A stretch of 64,000 nt of DNA. Source: Asticcacaulis aquaticus (lineage in GTDB: Bacteria > Pseudomonadota > Alphaproteobacteria > Caulobacterales > Caulobacteraceae). The notes beneath the pieces were generated by a model. The model worked only from the letters and a program-made list of their open reading frames with translations, made no database searches and was not told where the DNA came from. Positions 16,885 to 24,954 of this stretch are shown in pieces (positions within the stretch are counted from its first letter, which is position 1; each line of letters begins with the position of its first letter). The stretch is taken from assembly GCF_028550415.1 (NCBI RefSeq), contig NZ_JAQQKX010000014.1:1-64000 (forward strand), read 5' to 3'. Both the position numbers and the translations under genes were made by a program.

Positions 16885-17880
16885 ATGACCCCAACCCTGC
16901 ACAGCCCCGCGCCGGACAATCGCGTCCTCATTCCCGACCTGCACCGCAGGCCGGAGGATGCGGCGGGCTGTGCGCGGCACGAGCTGTCGGGTAAGGCGTT
17001 TGCGACGACGTGGCAGGTGGTGTTTCACGCCGACCGGGCCATCGACGCGATCCGGTTGCAGTCGGCGGCGCAGGCCTATCTCGATCGCATCGACGCTCAG
17101 ATGTCGCCCTATCGCGTCGATTCCGACCTGACGCGGTTCAATACGGCATCGGACAGCGCCTATGTGCCGTTGCCGCCGATGCTGCTTCAGGTCATCCGTC
17201 AGGCGCTCAATATCGCCCGGATGACCGACGGGGCCTACGACCCGGCCCTGCTGGAAGCCGTGGAGGCGTGGGGCTTCGGGGCGAAGACCGTCGCGCCGGG
17301 GGTGCTGTCACCGGTCGCCGTGCAGGGCCTGAAACGCCGCGCCGACTGGCGGTCGCTCGACTGGGCCGCGCATGGTCTGATCAAGCCCGCAGGGCTCAGG
17401 CTCGACCTGTGCGGCATCGCCAAGGGCTATGCGGTGGACGGCCTGACGCAGATCCTGCGCACGACGCCGGGGATTCGTTCGGCGCTGGTCGAAATCGGCG
17501 GCGAGCTCAAAGGTTTCGGGGTGCGCGACGACGGTCTGCCCTACTGGGTGGAGATCGAGGGCGCTAACCAAAGAACGGTGATTGCCCTGTGCGATCTGGC
17601 CGTGGCGACGTCGGGCGATTCCAGACGCTTTTTCATTCATGACGGTCAAATCCTGTCGCACACCATCGACGCCGCCACCGCCGCGCCGACGCGGTCGGGC
17701 GTCAGCTCGGTCACGGTGTTCGACGCGGCCTGCTGGCGCGCCGATGCGCTGGCCACGGCGCTGATGGTGATGGGCGAAGACACCGCCATGACGTTCTGCG
17801 CCGCCCATGATATTCCGTGTCTGATGCGCATGCAGGCGGGGCATGAACGCCTGAGCCCGGCGCTGGAGGCCTGGCTGTGA
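16885..17880 (+). CDS. apbE: FAD:protein FMN transferase (ApbE family)
   Basis: The 331-residue protein has the ApbE fold: MTDGAYDPALLEAVEAWGFG, the magnesium/FAD-binding DLCGIAKGYAVDGL, VEIGGELKGFGV and the C-terminal SHTIDAATAAPT. ApbE splits FAD and attaches FMN to a threonine in a target protein, here most likely the DUF2271 protein encoded just upstream. ApbE proteins are usually exported lipoproteins, but no signal peptide or lipobox is visible at this N-terminus, so export is unclear. The stop codon overlaps the start of the reductase gene. An AGGTAGGGA site precedes the ATG. Confidence 0.9.
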   Translation: MTPTLHSPAPDNRVLIPDLHRRPEDAAGCARHELSGKAFATTWQVVFHADRAIDAIRLQSAAQAYLDRIDAQMSPYRVDSDLTRFNTASDSAYVPLPPMLLQVIRQALNIARMTDGAYDPALLEAVEAWGFGAKTVAPGVLSPVAVQGLKRRADWRSLDWAAHGLIKPAGLRLDLCGIAKGYAVDGLTQILRTTPGIRSALVEIGGELKGFGVRDDGLPYWVEIEGANQRTVIALCDLAVATSGDSRRFFIHDGQILSHTIDAATAAPTRSGVSSVTVFDAACWRADALATALMVMGEDTAMTFCAAHDIPCLMRMQAGHERLSPALEAWL

Positions 17881-19193
17881 TCGAACTGGTCAATCATGAT
17901 CCGCTGCGTCTGAGCCTGGCGGCCGGGGCGGGTGTCCTGTGGCTGTTCATGAGCGCCGCGATCCTGTGGCCGAAAGGGCGTAAGGGTTCGGCGGAAACCG
18001 TGGATGCGCTGATCCTGTCGGCGTCGCAGACCGGTCAGGCCGAGGAACTGGCCCGCCATACGCAAAAAACGCTGGCGGCAGGCGGTCTGACGACGCGCTA
18101 CGTTTCCATCGGCGCAGTCGATGCGGCGGACCTGCAAAACGCGAAGCTGATTCTGTGCGTGGCCTCGACCACCGGCGTCGGTGATGCGCCGGACGATGGG
18201 CGCGTGTTCGAAAAGGCGCTGATGGCGACCACACCCCACCTGTCGGCACAAAGCTTTGCCGTGCTGGCGCTGGGTGATCGCTCTTACGAAGATTTCTGCG
18301 CCTTCGGGCATCGCATCGACGACTGGCTCAAGGCGTGCGGCGCGACGGCGAAAAAGCCGGTGCTGGAGGTCGACGACCTCGACGCGACGGCGCTGAAAAC
18401 GTGGGAAAACTACCTTGCCGAATGGGGCGGCAGCCATGTCGAGGAAAGCAATCCCTTCGCGCCGTGGACATTGAACGCACGGGCGCGGCTCAATCCGGAT
18501 AGCCCTGCAGCGGGCCTGTTCCGTATCGATTTCACCGTGCCGGAGGGCGCGTCGTGGCAGGCGGGAGATCTGGCCGAAATCCTGACACCGGACGGCCATC
18601 GCCGCGACTATTCCATCGCCACCCTGCCCGAAGAGGGTCGCCTGAGCCTGTTCGTGCGCGAAGTCATCAAGGACGACGGCTCGCGTGGCGTGGGATCGGG
18701 CCTGCTGACGCACGCGCTCAACCCTGCCGACACGGTGCCGATGCGGCTCAAGTCGCACAAGGGGTTCCACGCACCTGCGGGTCAGGGACCGGTCCTGCTG
18801 ATCGCCGCCGGTTCGGGTCTGGCGGGGCTGAGGCCGCACCTGATCGCGCTGGCCGCACAAGGGCGTCCATGCTGGCTGGTCTATGGCGAGCGGCACCCGG
18901 TCAATGACGGGGCTCTGAGCCGTGACATGCAGGCCTGGCAGACGCAGGGGCGTTTGAAACGCCTCGATCTGGCCTTTTCGCGTCCGGACGACGGTGTGAA
19001 GCGCTATGTGCAGGATGTGCTCGATCACCGCGCCGAGGCTGTGCGCGACTATCTGGGCGCGGAGGGGGCGGTGATGGTCTGCGGCGGGCTCGACATGGGC
19101 CGCGCGGTCGAAGCGACGCTGCGCCGGATCATGGGGGAGACCTGGCTGGACGCTGCCCTGACCGGGGGTCATTATCGTCGGGATCTGTATTGA
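17877..19193 (+). CDS. membrane-anchored flavodoxin/NADPH reductase (CysJ-like, short form)
   Basis: The 438-residue protein starts with one membrane helix (about residues 10-31). A flavodoxin domain follows (SASQTGQAEELA, ASTTGVGDAPDDGRVFE, LALGDRSYEDFC), then an FAD domain (RDYSIAT) and an NAD(P)H domain (AAGSGLAGLRPH), ending in tyrosine. The arrangement resembles the sulfite-reductase flavoprotein but with a shortened linker and a membrane anchor. It would take electrons from NADPH in the cytoplasm and hand them to the PepSY protein. It is the last gene of the operon and overlaps the convergent hypothetical gene by 65 nt. Confidence 0.88.
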   Translation: MIELVNHDPLRLSLAAGAGVLWLFMSAAILWPKGRKGSAETVDALILSASQTGQAEELARHTQKTLAAGGLTTRYVSIGAVDAADLQNAKLILCVASTTGVGDAPDDGRVFEKALMATTPHLSAQSFAVLALGDRSYEDFCAFGHRIDDWLKACGATAKKPVLEVDDLDATALKTWENYLAEWGGSHVEESNPFAPWTLNARARLNPDSPAAGLFRIDFTVPEGASWQAGDLAEILTPDGHRRDYSIATLPEEGRLSLFVREVIKDDGSRGVGSGLLTHALNPADTVPMRLKSHKGFHAPAGQGPVLLIAAGSGLAGLRPHLIALAAQGRPCWLVYGERHPVNDGALSRDMQAWQTQGRLKRLDLAFSRPDDGVKRYVQDVLDHRAEAVRDYLGAEGAVMVCGGLDMGRAVEATLRRIMGETWLDAALTGGHYRRDLY

Positions 19194-19623
19194 CGTCGGA
19201 AACCACGGCTCCAGACCGCGCCGCCAGATACTCCTCCAGCGGCCTGCCGGTGCGGAGTTCGATCAGCTTGCGCGCCAGTTTCGGATCGGTGCGCAGCATC
19301 TCGTCGTCGCGCATCGCTTCCCGACGCTGGCAAAGCGCGGTGTGTTCGGCCTGGCGCACGATGTCGGCTTTGGCGCTTTGCAGGGCCGCGGTGTGTTGAT
19401 AGACCTCAAGCTTCGCCTTAGCTGCCGCGGCTTCCGACGCATCGGCGCGGGTATAAAGCCGCTCGATGCGATCCCCAACACGCACAGCACGTTCGATCTC
19501 GGGCAGGGTTTCCGGATCGGGCAGCTTTTCCGCACAGGCCAGCATCCGGTCGGCAAAGGCGCGCAACCGCGCCCGTCGCTCTTCGGGGCTGAACTGTTCT
19601 TTTGTGCGGTCGACCTGTGACAT
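19129..19623 (-). CDS. hypothetical helical protein
   Basis: The product of about 164 residues (start MSQVDRT) is charged and mostly helical, with an RRARLRAFADRML stretch, an alanine-rich putative coiled coil around residues 65-105 and a disordered acidic C-terminal tail. No signal peptide, membrane segment or known domain was recognised. The last 65 nt overlap the 3' end of the reductase gene on the other strand. The reading frame has codon usage like its neighbours, so it is probably real, but the start is uncertain because no good ribosome-binding site is visible. Confidence 0.6.
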   Translation of the reverse strand: MSQVDRTKEQFSPEERRARLRAFADRMLACAEKLPDPETLPEIERAVRVGDRIERLYTRADASEAAAAKAKLEVYQHTAALQSAKADIVRQAEHTALCQRREAMRDDEMLRTDPKLARKLIELRTGRPLEEYLAARSGAVVSDVNTDPDDNDPRSGQRPARSPP

Positions 19624-19668
19624 GCGTCTATCATGAGCGCAGGTTTCACGAGCGGGGATAAAGGACGC

Positions 19669-19700
19669 AAAAAAAGCCGGTCGGAGCAAGTCCGACCGGC
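19669..19700 (-). terminator. intrinsic terminator of the azoreductase gene
   Basis: Read on the minus strand, the perfect 10-bp stem GCCGGTCGGA / TCCGACCGGC with a 5-nt loop is followed by seven T. It lies 24 nt after the azoreductase stop codon. Confidence 0.92.
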
Positions 19701-19723
19701 GGGGCAGTCTGGGGGGAAATCGC

Positions 19724-20338
19724 TTAAGCGGCAGCGGCCAGTTCCGACAATGCCTTGGTCGCGCCTTCGATCGCGGCGGCCTTGGCGTCCGGCCCGAAGG
19801 CCATCTTTTCCGAGCGGACGAAGGTCACGTCGGTAATGCCGATAAAGCCCAGCAGGGTGCGGATATGGCCTTCCTGATGGTCGAACGCCTTGGCGTCGCC
19901 TTCGGAATAGAAGCCGTCGCGGGTCTCGATGACCACGGCCTTTTTGCCCTTCACGAGGCCTTCCGGCCCGGCTTCGGTGTAACGGAAGGTGCGGCCTGAC
20001 CGCAGCACGTAGTCGAACCACGTCTTGAGCAGGGCCGACATGCCGAAATTGTACATCGGCGCGCCGATGACGATCAGGTCGGCGGCTTCGAGTTCCGACA
20101 CGCGGGCTTCGACGGTCTCGGCCAGTTGCGAGGCCTCGACGCTTTCGCCGACATTGCCGAAGAAGCCATTGATATTGCTGGCCGACAGGACCGGCAGAGG
20201 GGTCACGCCGAGGTCGTTTTCGATGAAGGTCGTCTTCGGGTCGGCCTTCACGAGGTCGGCCTTGTACGACTCGACGAGGGCACGCGACACGGAACCTTCG
20301 CCCTTGATGGACGAGTTGATGATCAGAACCTTGGACAT
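19724..20338 (-). CDS. azoR: FMN-dependent NADH-azoreductase
   Basis: The 204-residue protein matches AzoR over its full length: LIINSSIKGEGSVSRAL at the N-terminus (FMN phosphate site), APMYNFGMSALLKTWFDYVLR and the TRDGFYSEG segment. AzoR reduces azo compounds and quinones with two electrons from NADH and protects against quinone stress. It is cytoplasmic and stands alone with its own terminator. A 27-bp palindrome lies just before its ribosome-binding site (AAGGAGATCATC), so it is probably controlled by a repressor that senses quinones or similar compounds. Confidence 0.92.
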   Translation of the reverse strand: MSKVLIINSSIKGEGSVSRALVESYKADLVKADPKTTFIENDLGVTPLPVLSASNINGFFGNVGESVEASQLAETVEARVSELEAADLIVIGAPMYNFGMSALLKTWFDYVLRSGRTFRYTEAGPEGLVKGKKAVVIETRDGFYSEGDAKAFDHQEGHIRTLLGFIGITDVTFVRSEKMAFGPDAKAAAIEGATKALSELAAAA

Positions 20339-20356
20339 GATGATCTCCTTGGAATT

Positions 20357-20383
20357 TTATAACCGTAACTGTTACGATTATAA
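20357..20383. promoter_or_regulatory. 27-bp palindromic operator before azoR
   Basis: TTATAACCGTAAC-T-GTTACGATTATAA is a near-perfect palindrome (one mismatch in 13 bp) just upstream of the azoR ribosome-binding site. The size and position suggest a dimeric winged-helix repressor of the HxlR or MarR type. No such regulator gene is adjacent. Confidence 0.7.
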
Positions 20384-20500
20384 ATAAAGACAGTTTGTGA
20401 GTGATGGCAAGGGGCTTGCCGAAACATTACGGGGTTATCAGAGCGATATGTCGAAAAGTGTAAGCGGTTTTCGACGACAATATCGCGCCAAAACAAACAC

Positions 20501-20543
20501 CTAAAGCGGAATGACGATTCTATCTAAAGTCATTCCGCTTTAG
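20501..20543. repeat. palindromic intergenic repeat, copy 1
   Basis: CTAAAGCGGAATGAC and GTCATTCCGCTTTAG form a perfect 15-bp stem around 13 bases, between the azoR promoter and the pirin stop codon. The core TGACGATTCTATCTAAAGTCATTCC is closely matched by the element at 59893-59933, so it belongs to a dispersed family. It could also end the pirin transcript. Confidence 0.75.
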
Positions 20544-20554
20544 AATTTGGATTA

Positions 20555-21388
20555 TCAGAATTTTCCGGCCTGATAGTCGGCGAAGGCCTGATAGATTTCC
20601 TGCGCCGTGTTCATGACGAAGGGGCCGTGACGCGCGATGGGCTCTTTCAGCGGTTGACCCAGCACCACCAGCACACGGGCACCGTCGATCCCGGCGGTCA
20701 GCGGCAGATCGGCCCCGAAGCTCAGGACCGCCGCCTGACCGCGTTCGACGACCTGCCCGCCGATGGTCGCCTGGCCGTCGAAGACGTAAGCAAAACCGGC
20801 ATGGCCTTCGGGCGTCGGCACGGTGAGCGAAGCCCCGCCGTCCAGCGCCACATCGGCGATGAAGGGCTTCGTCGTCGGCGACTGGATCGGACCGGTCTGG
20901 CCTTGGTACGCACCGGCCAGCAGCTTTACCCAGGCGTCCGAATGGCGGATGACCGGGATGGTCGCGGCGGGCACGTCCTGATAGGCCGGATCGAGCATCT
21001 TTTCCTTGGCCGGCAGGTTCAGCCACAGCTGAAAGCCCTGCATCAGGCCGTTTTCCTGCTCCGGCATTTCGGAGTGGACAAGGCCGCGGGCGGTCGTCAT
21101 CCACTGCACGTCGCCGGGACCGAGCAGGCCTTCATTGCCCTTATTGTCCTTATGGCGCATGCGCCCGGCCAGCATATAGGTGATGGTCTCGAAGCCGCGG
21201 TGCGGGTGGTTCGGGAACCCGGCGATATAGGCCTTGGGGTCGTCCGAGCGGAATTCATCCAGCATCAGAAACGGATCGACCTCGGGCAGGGCCTGCGTGC
21301 CCAGAACGCGATTGAGCTTGACCCCGGCGCCGTCGGTGGCCGGGATGCCGCGCACGAGGCGCGTAACGGTACGGATTGAGTCAGACAT
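20555..21388 (-). CDS. pirin family protein
   Basis: The protein of about 277 residues has the double-cupin fold of pirins. The metal ligands are visible in HPHRGFETITYML and in GLVHSEMP, with the family segment GPGDVQWMTTARG between. Several bacterial pirins open flavonols such as quercetin (2,3-dioxygenase activity); others act as redox-dependent regulators. The start MSDSIRTV was chosen because AAGGAG lies 8 nt upstream. The divergent LysR gene across the palindromic element could be its regulator. Confidence 0.88.
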   Translation of the reverse strand: MSDSIRTVTRLVRGIPATDGAGVKLNRVLGTQALPEVDPFLMLDEFRSDDPKAYIAGFPNHPHRGFETITYMLAGRMRHKDNKGNEGLLGPGDVQWMTTARGLVHSEMPEQENGLMQGFQLWLNLPAKEKMLDPAYQDVPAATIPVIRHSDAWVKLLAGAYQGQTGPIQSPTTKPFIADVALDGGASLTVPTPEGHAGFAYVFDGQATIGGQVVERGQAAVLSFGADLPLTAGIDGARVLVVLGQPLKEPIARHGPFVMNTAQEIYQAFADYQAGKF

Positions 21389-21488
21389 AGTCGTGTCTCC
21401 TTGTTGACGCTGTATATAGACCGCTATATCCGTTGTCAGAAGTCCGTCATTGCGAACCACGGTGTTGCATTTGGTGGAACACTATTTT

Positions 21489-21655
21489 CATCCTTCCCCG
21501 TTTACGGGGAAGGTGGATTTTTAGCGCCAGCTAAAAAGACGGAAGGGGGAGACGGAGCTTCGACACGGTTCGACCCGAATGCGTGGACTCTACGCTTTAC
21601 CCCTTCCGTCTGCTCGTAAACTCGCAGCCACCTTCCCCGTAAACGGGGAAGGATG
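21489..21655. mobile_element. MITE-like palindromic element (167 bp)
   Basis: Perfect 28-bp terminal inverted repeats (21489-21516 and 21628-21655) are themselves near-palindromic (CCTTCCCCG..CGGGGAAGG). Inside are a second inverted pair (AGACGGAAGGGG / CCCCTTCCGTCT) and a hairpin TTTTTAGC..GCTAAAAA. It carries no gene and no clear target duplication. It ends 12 nt before the LysR start codon, so it forms part of the leader of that gene. Confidence 0.8.
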
Positions 21656-21667
21656 TCAGGAGAATTC

Positions 21668-22567
21668 ATGACCTCGACCGTTGACCTCGACGACCTTCAG
21701 GCCTTTTTCCTTGTGGTGGAAACGGGGTCGTTCGCCCGCGCCGCCGACCGGTTGGGCGTGGCGAAATCCATCGTCTCGCGCCGGGTCGCGCATCTGGAAG
21801 AGGGCTTGAAAGCGCGACTGTTGACCCGCACGGCGCGCGGCACGACGACCACCGAAATCGGCGCGCTCTATTACGAGAAATCGCGTGAGGCCATGGCGCA
21901 GCTTGAGGCGGCACAGGAAGCCGTCACCTCGGCCATGTCGGAGGTCGCGGGGCCGATCAGGCTTTCTGCGCCGCTCAGTTTTGGCGTGTCGCATCTGGCG
22001 GAGGTGCTGACGGAATTTGCGCTCCGCAATCCACGTGTGGAACTCGATATCAGCTTCGACGACCGCCGCGTGGATATTCTCGGCGGCGGTTACGATCTTG
22101 TGGTGCGCATCGGAGAACTGACCGATTCCAGCCTTGTGGCTCGGCGTATCGGGCACATCAACGCCCTGATGGTGGCCAGCCCCGATTATCTGAGCCGCAA
22201 GGGTACGCCTGAGCGCCCGGACGATCTGATCGATCACGACTGCCTGCTCTATACCAATGTCGCGCCGGGCGATGTGTGGAAATTCGTCATCGACGGCGAG
22301 GTGCGTACCATCCGCCTCCCCGTAAGGCTCCGGACCGACAGCGGTGAGATGCTGCTGCGGGCGGCCGTGGCCGGGCTCGGCGTGGCGCGGCTCCCGGCCT
22401 TTATCACCAGCTCGGCGGTGGCGTCGGGCGAGGTCGTGCCAGTGCTCACCGCGCACAACACGACCTCGCCCCTGTGCGCCGTCATGCCGCCGGGGCGGGC
22501 CAAGACGGCGCGGGTCAGGGCGCTAGTCGATTTTCTGGCGCTGAAATTCGCCAACGAAGTGCTTTAG
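21668..22567 (+). CDS. LysR-type transcriptional regulator
   Basis: The 299-residue protein has the N-terminal winged helix-turn-helix (LDDLQAFFLVVETGSFARAADRLGVAKSIVSRRVAHLE) and a periplasmic-binding-like effector domain (GPIRLSAPLSFGVSHLAEVL, VDILGGGYDLVVRIGEL, GLGVARLPAF). The start at MTSTVDLDD follows AGGAG; an ATG inside the palindromic element would add five residues and is less likely. The pirin gene is divergent and the SDR gene is convergent, overlapping by four bases, so either may be a target. The effector is unknown. Confidence 0.92.
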   Translation: MTSTVDLDDLQAFFLVVETGSFARAADRLGVAKSIVSRRVAHLEEGLKARLLTRTARGTTTTEIGALYYEKSREAMAQLEAAQEAVTSAMSEVAGPIRLSAPLSFGVSHLAEVLTEFALRNPRVELDISFDDRRVDILGGGYDLVVRIGELTDSSLVARRIGHINALMVASPDYLSRKGTPERPDDLIDHDCLLYTNVAPGDVWKFVIDGEVRTIRLPVRLRTDSGEMLLRAAVAGLGVARLPAFITSSAVASGEVVPVLTAHNTTSPLCAVMPPGRAKTARVRALVDFLALKFANEVL

Positions 22568-23298
22568 ATCGTCGCCTTGATCGGACGGACGATGATCTCG
22601 TTCACATCGACGGTTGCCGGTTGCAGCAGCGCATAGCGGATGGCCTCCGCGATGGCCGAGGCCGGGATGGCTTCGGACCGCAGATCGCTGAGGAAGCTTT
22701 GCGTCTCGGCATGGGTTGTATGATCGCCCAGCTCCGACTCGGTAACGCCGGGACAAATGGTCGTGACACGCACGGTCTGGCTCTCCTGACGCAGGCCTTC
22801 GGATATGGCCCAGACGGCGTATTTGGTCGCGCTATAGACCGCGCAGGTCGGCCACACGCCATGCGCGGCGATCGAGGCGATATTGATCATATGGCCGGAG
22901 CCTTGCGCTTCGAAATGGGGCAGGGTGGCGGCGATGCCGTGCAGGGCGCCCCTCACATTGACGTCGATCATACGGTTCCACTCATCCATTTTCAGGGCGT
23001 TGAGCGGCGACAGCGGCATGACGCCGGCATTGTTGATCATGACATCGATGCGGCCATAGATCGCCAGCGCCTTATCCGCAAAGGCCTTGGCGCTGTCGGG
23101 ATCGGTGACGTCGAGCGCGGCGAATTGCGCGGTGCCGCCTGCGGCGGTGATCTCGGCGACCAGCGCTTCCAGCCGCTCGGTGCGGCGCGCCCCGATCAGC
23201 AGTTTGGCGCCGTCAGCGGCCAGCAGACGGGCGGTGGCTTCGCCGATACCGCTCGACGCGCCAGTGATCAGGATGACTTTTGAAGACAGATTTGACAT
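22564..23298 (-). CDS. short-chain dehydrogenase/reductase
   Basis: The 244-residue protein is a classical SDR. The nucleotide-binding TGASSGIGEATA lies near the N-terminus, NNAGVMPL follows, and the catalytic Y-x-x-x-K is in YSATKYAVWAISEGLRQE. It should be a cytoplasmic NADP(H)-dependent oxidoreductase of unknown substrate. An AraC-type regulator gene is divergently transcribed 178 nt away, a common arrangement for such inducible reductases. Confidence 0.9.
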   Translation of the reverse strand: MSNLSSKVILITGASSGIGEATARLLAADGAKLLIGARRTERLEALVAEITAAGGTAQFAALDVTDPDSAKAFADKALAIYGRIDVMINNAGVMPLSPLNALKMDEWNRMIDVNVRGALHGIAATLPHFEAQGSGHMINIASIAAHGVWPTCAVYSATKYAVWAISEGLRQESQTVRVTTICPGVTESELGDHTTHAETQSFLSDLRSEAIPASAIAEAIRYALLQPATVDVNEIIVRPIKATI

Positions 23299-23476
23299 GG
23301 GGCTTACCTTTCAACAGGCGGTCGATCCGCCGTGCCCTCACCATCGCCCATTCCCGGTCTGAGGCGGTAGAGCGATGCGCCGCCATGATTGCACGATCCT
23401 CCAAATTGTGCTGAGGTGCGCTTTCGTCGTTCGCGCGTATGGCGCATAAGCGGATCGTGCATAAGGAGCCTCTGCA

Positions 23477-24388
23477 ATGGAAAGCCTAAGCCGCCTGAGC
23501 GATATTCTCATGGCCCACACGCCCGGCAGCGGGACGTTTGACACGGCCTGGCCGCGCCTGTTCCTGATCCGCAGCGATCAACCCACCGAGCCGATGCCGA
23601 CCCACTATGTCGCGGCGGCCTGCGTCATGGTGCAGGGTGCCAAGCAGGTGCTGGTCGGCGACCGGCTTTACGCCTATCGCGGCGGGCAATATCTGACCGT
23701 GTCGGTCGACGTCCCGGCGACGGGGCAGGTCACGCTGGCCTCGCCCGACAAGCCCTATCTGTGTCTGATGCTGACGCTGGATGCGGCGCTGCTGGGCGAT
23801 CTTATCCTCGGCCTTGAGGCGCCGCCATCGGGCGAGGCGCTGGAGGCCAGCCTGCGCGTCGACGAGGTCGATGAGCGTCTGGCCGATGCCTGTCTGCGGC
23901 TGGCGGCCTTGCTCGATCGTCCGCGCGACCTCGCCGTGCTGGGGCCGCTGGTCGAGCGCGAAATCCTCTATCTGCTGCTTCAAGGCGAGCAGGGCCGTCG
24001 CCTGCGTCAGATCGCGACCGCCGACGGTCGCCTGACGCGCGTCACCCGCGCCATCCGCTGGCTGAAGGACAATTATAGCCGCCCGTTCCGCATGGCGGCC
24101 CTCACGGAGGCGGCCTCGATGTCGGCCTCCTCGTTGCATGCCCATTTCAAGGCGGTGACGCTGATGAGCCCGTTGCAGTATCACAAGCAACTGCGGCTAC
24201 AGGAGGCGCGGCAACTGATTTTCATGCAGGGCATGGATGCCGCCGATGCCGGACACAGCGTCGGCTACGACAGCCCGTCGCAGTTTTCGCGCGAATACAA
24301 GCGGCTGTTCGGGGCGCCGCCGATCCGTGATGCGGCCCTGTGGGTGCAGAACCGCGAACACTTCGCCATAGCCGAGGCGGTCAGTTAG
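23477..24388 (+). CDS. AraC-family transcriptional regulator
   Basis: The 303-residue protein has an N-terminal effector domain of the AraC_N type (PTHYVAAACVMVQGAKQVLVGDRLYAYRGGQYLTVSVDVP). Two C-terminal helix-turn-helix motifs follow, including FRMAALTEAASMSASSLHAHFKAVT and AGHSVGYDSPSQFSREYKRLFG. Relatives such as YqhC activate genes for aldehyde or alcohol reductases. The divergent SDR gene is the obvious candidate target. AAGGAG precedes the start. Its 3' end overlaps the small convergent membrane-protein gene by eight bases. Confidence 0.92.
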   Translation: MESLSRLSDILMAHTPGSGTFDTAWPRLFLIRSDQPTEPMPTHYVAAACVMVQGAKQVLVGDRLYAYRGGQYLTVSVDVPATGQVTLASPDKPYLCLMLTLDAALLGDLILGLEAPPSGEALEASLRVDEVDERLADACLRLAALLDRPRDLAVLGPLVEREILYLLLQGEQGRRLRQIATADGRLTRVTRAIRWLKDNYSRPFRMAALTEAASMSASSLHAHFKAVTLMSPLQYHKQLRLQEARQLIFMQGMDAADAGHSVGYDSPSQFSREYKRLFGAPPIRDAALWVQNREHFAIAEAVS

Positions 24389-24578
24389 GCGACAGCGATG
24401 TCTGCGAGGCTTGCTGCGCCAGAACATCGCCCGGATTCGGCTCGGCGCGGGGATCGGGGATCAGAAGGGCGACGGCGACGCTCACCACGATAATGACGGC
24501 CAGAACCACCAGCACCAGCAGGGTCTGGCTGCCGGTATCGCGGGGCGGAGTATCGTGTTCGGTCTGAAACATCGCCAT
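24381..24578 (-). CDS. small single-pass membrane protein
   Basis: The 65-residue protein has a polar N-terminus (about 18 residues), one strongly hydrophobic helix (TLLVLVVLAVIIVVSVAVALLIP) and a proline/serine-rich tail. AGGGAG lies 8 nt before the ATG, which supports translation. No family was recognised. A second ATG two codons inside is possible. Confidence 0.65.
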   Translation of the reverse strand: MAMFQTEHDTPPRDTGSQTLLVLVVLAVIIVVSVAVALLIPDPRAEPNPGDVLAQQASQTSLSPN

Positions 24579-24792
24579 AAGTGGTCTCCCTCTGGCTTAC
24601 CGTAAGCCTTGCGGAAACCGCGCAAGGTTTCAGCGGATTTCAGACTTGTTATCTGTAAAGATCGCGTGCGGTGCAGCCGGACGGGGCAAAAACGAAAATG
24701 GCGCTTGCCAGTCTCGCGCAATCTGTCCCTAATGGTTACCCCCGTAAGCATTCGGCGTATGGGCGGATGACGTTACGGCAGGGGCGCAGAGC

Positions 24793-24954
24793 ATGGATGA
24801 CACCGCATATACGGCTTTACGTGAAGGCGCCGCGGCCTACCTGCACCTTGATCTGCCGCCGGAATGCGAAGCCGGTGTCGCCGAAAATCTGGCGCTCCTT
24901 GCTAAACACGCGGCCATCCTTGAGCAGCACCTCGCCGAGGCCGAAGACGCATGA
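24793..24954 (+). CDS. hpxX: AtzG/HpxX-like small subunit (DUF4089)
   Basis: This 53-residue protein (MDDTAYTALREGAAAYLHL at the start, then a helix with NLALLAKHAAILEQHL) fits the small AtzG-like family. Members bind an AtzE-type amidase as GatC binds GatA. Its stop overlaps the amidase start (ATGA), the arrangement seen for hpxX-hpxY and atzG-atzE. It is the first gene of the purine operon. The match is based on size, pattern and context. Confidence 0.7.
   Translation: MDDTAYTALREGAAAYLHLDLPPECEAGVAENLALLAKHAAILEQHLAEAEDA

Noticed and set aside
21489-21655. CRISPR or phage attachment site
   Set aside because: There are only two inverted end repeats, no regularly spaced direct repeats and no integrase or cas gene nearby.
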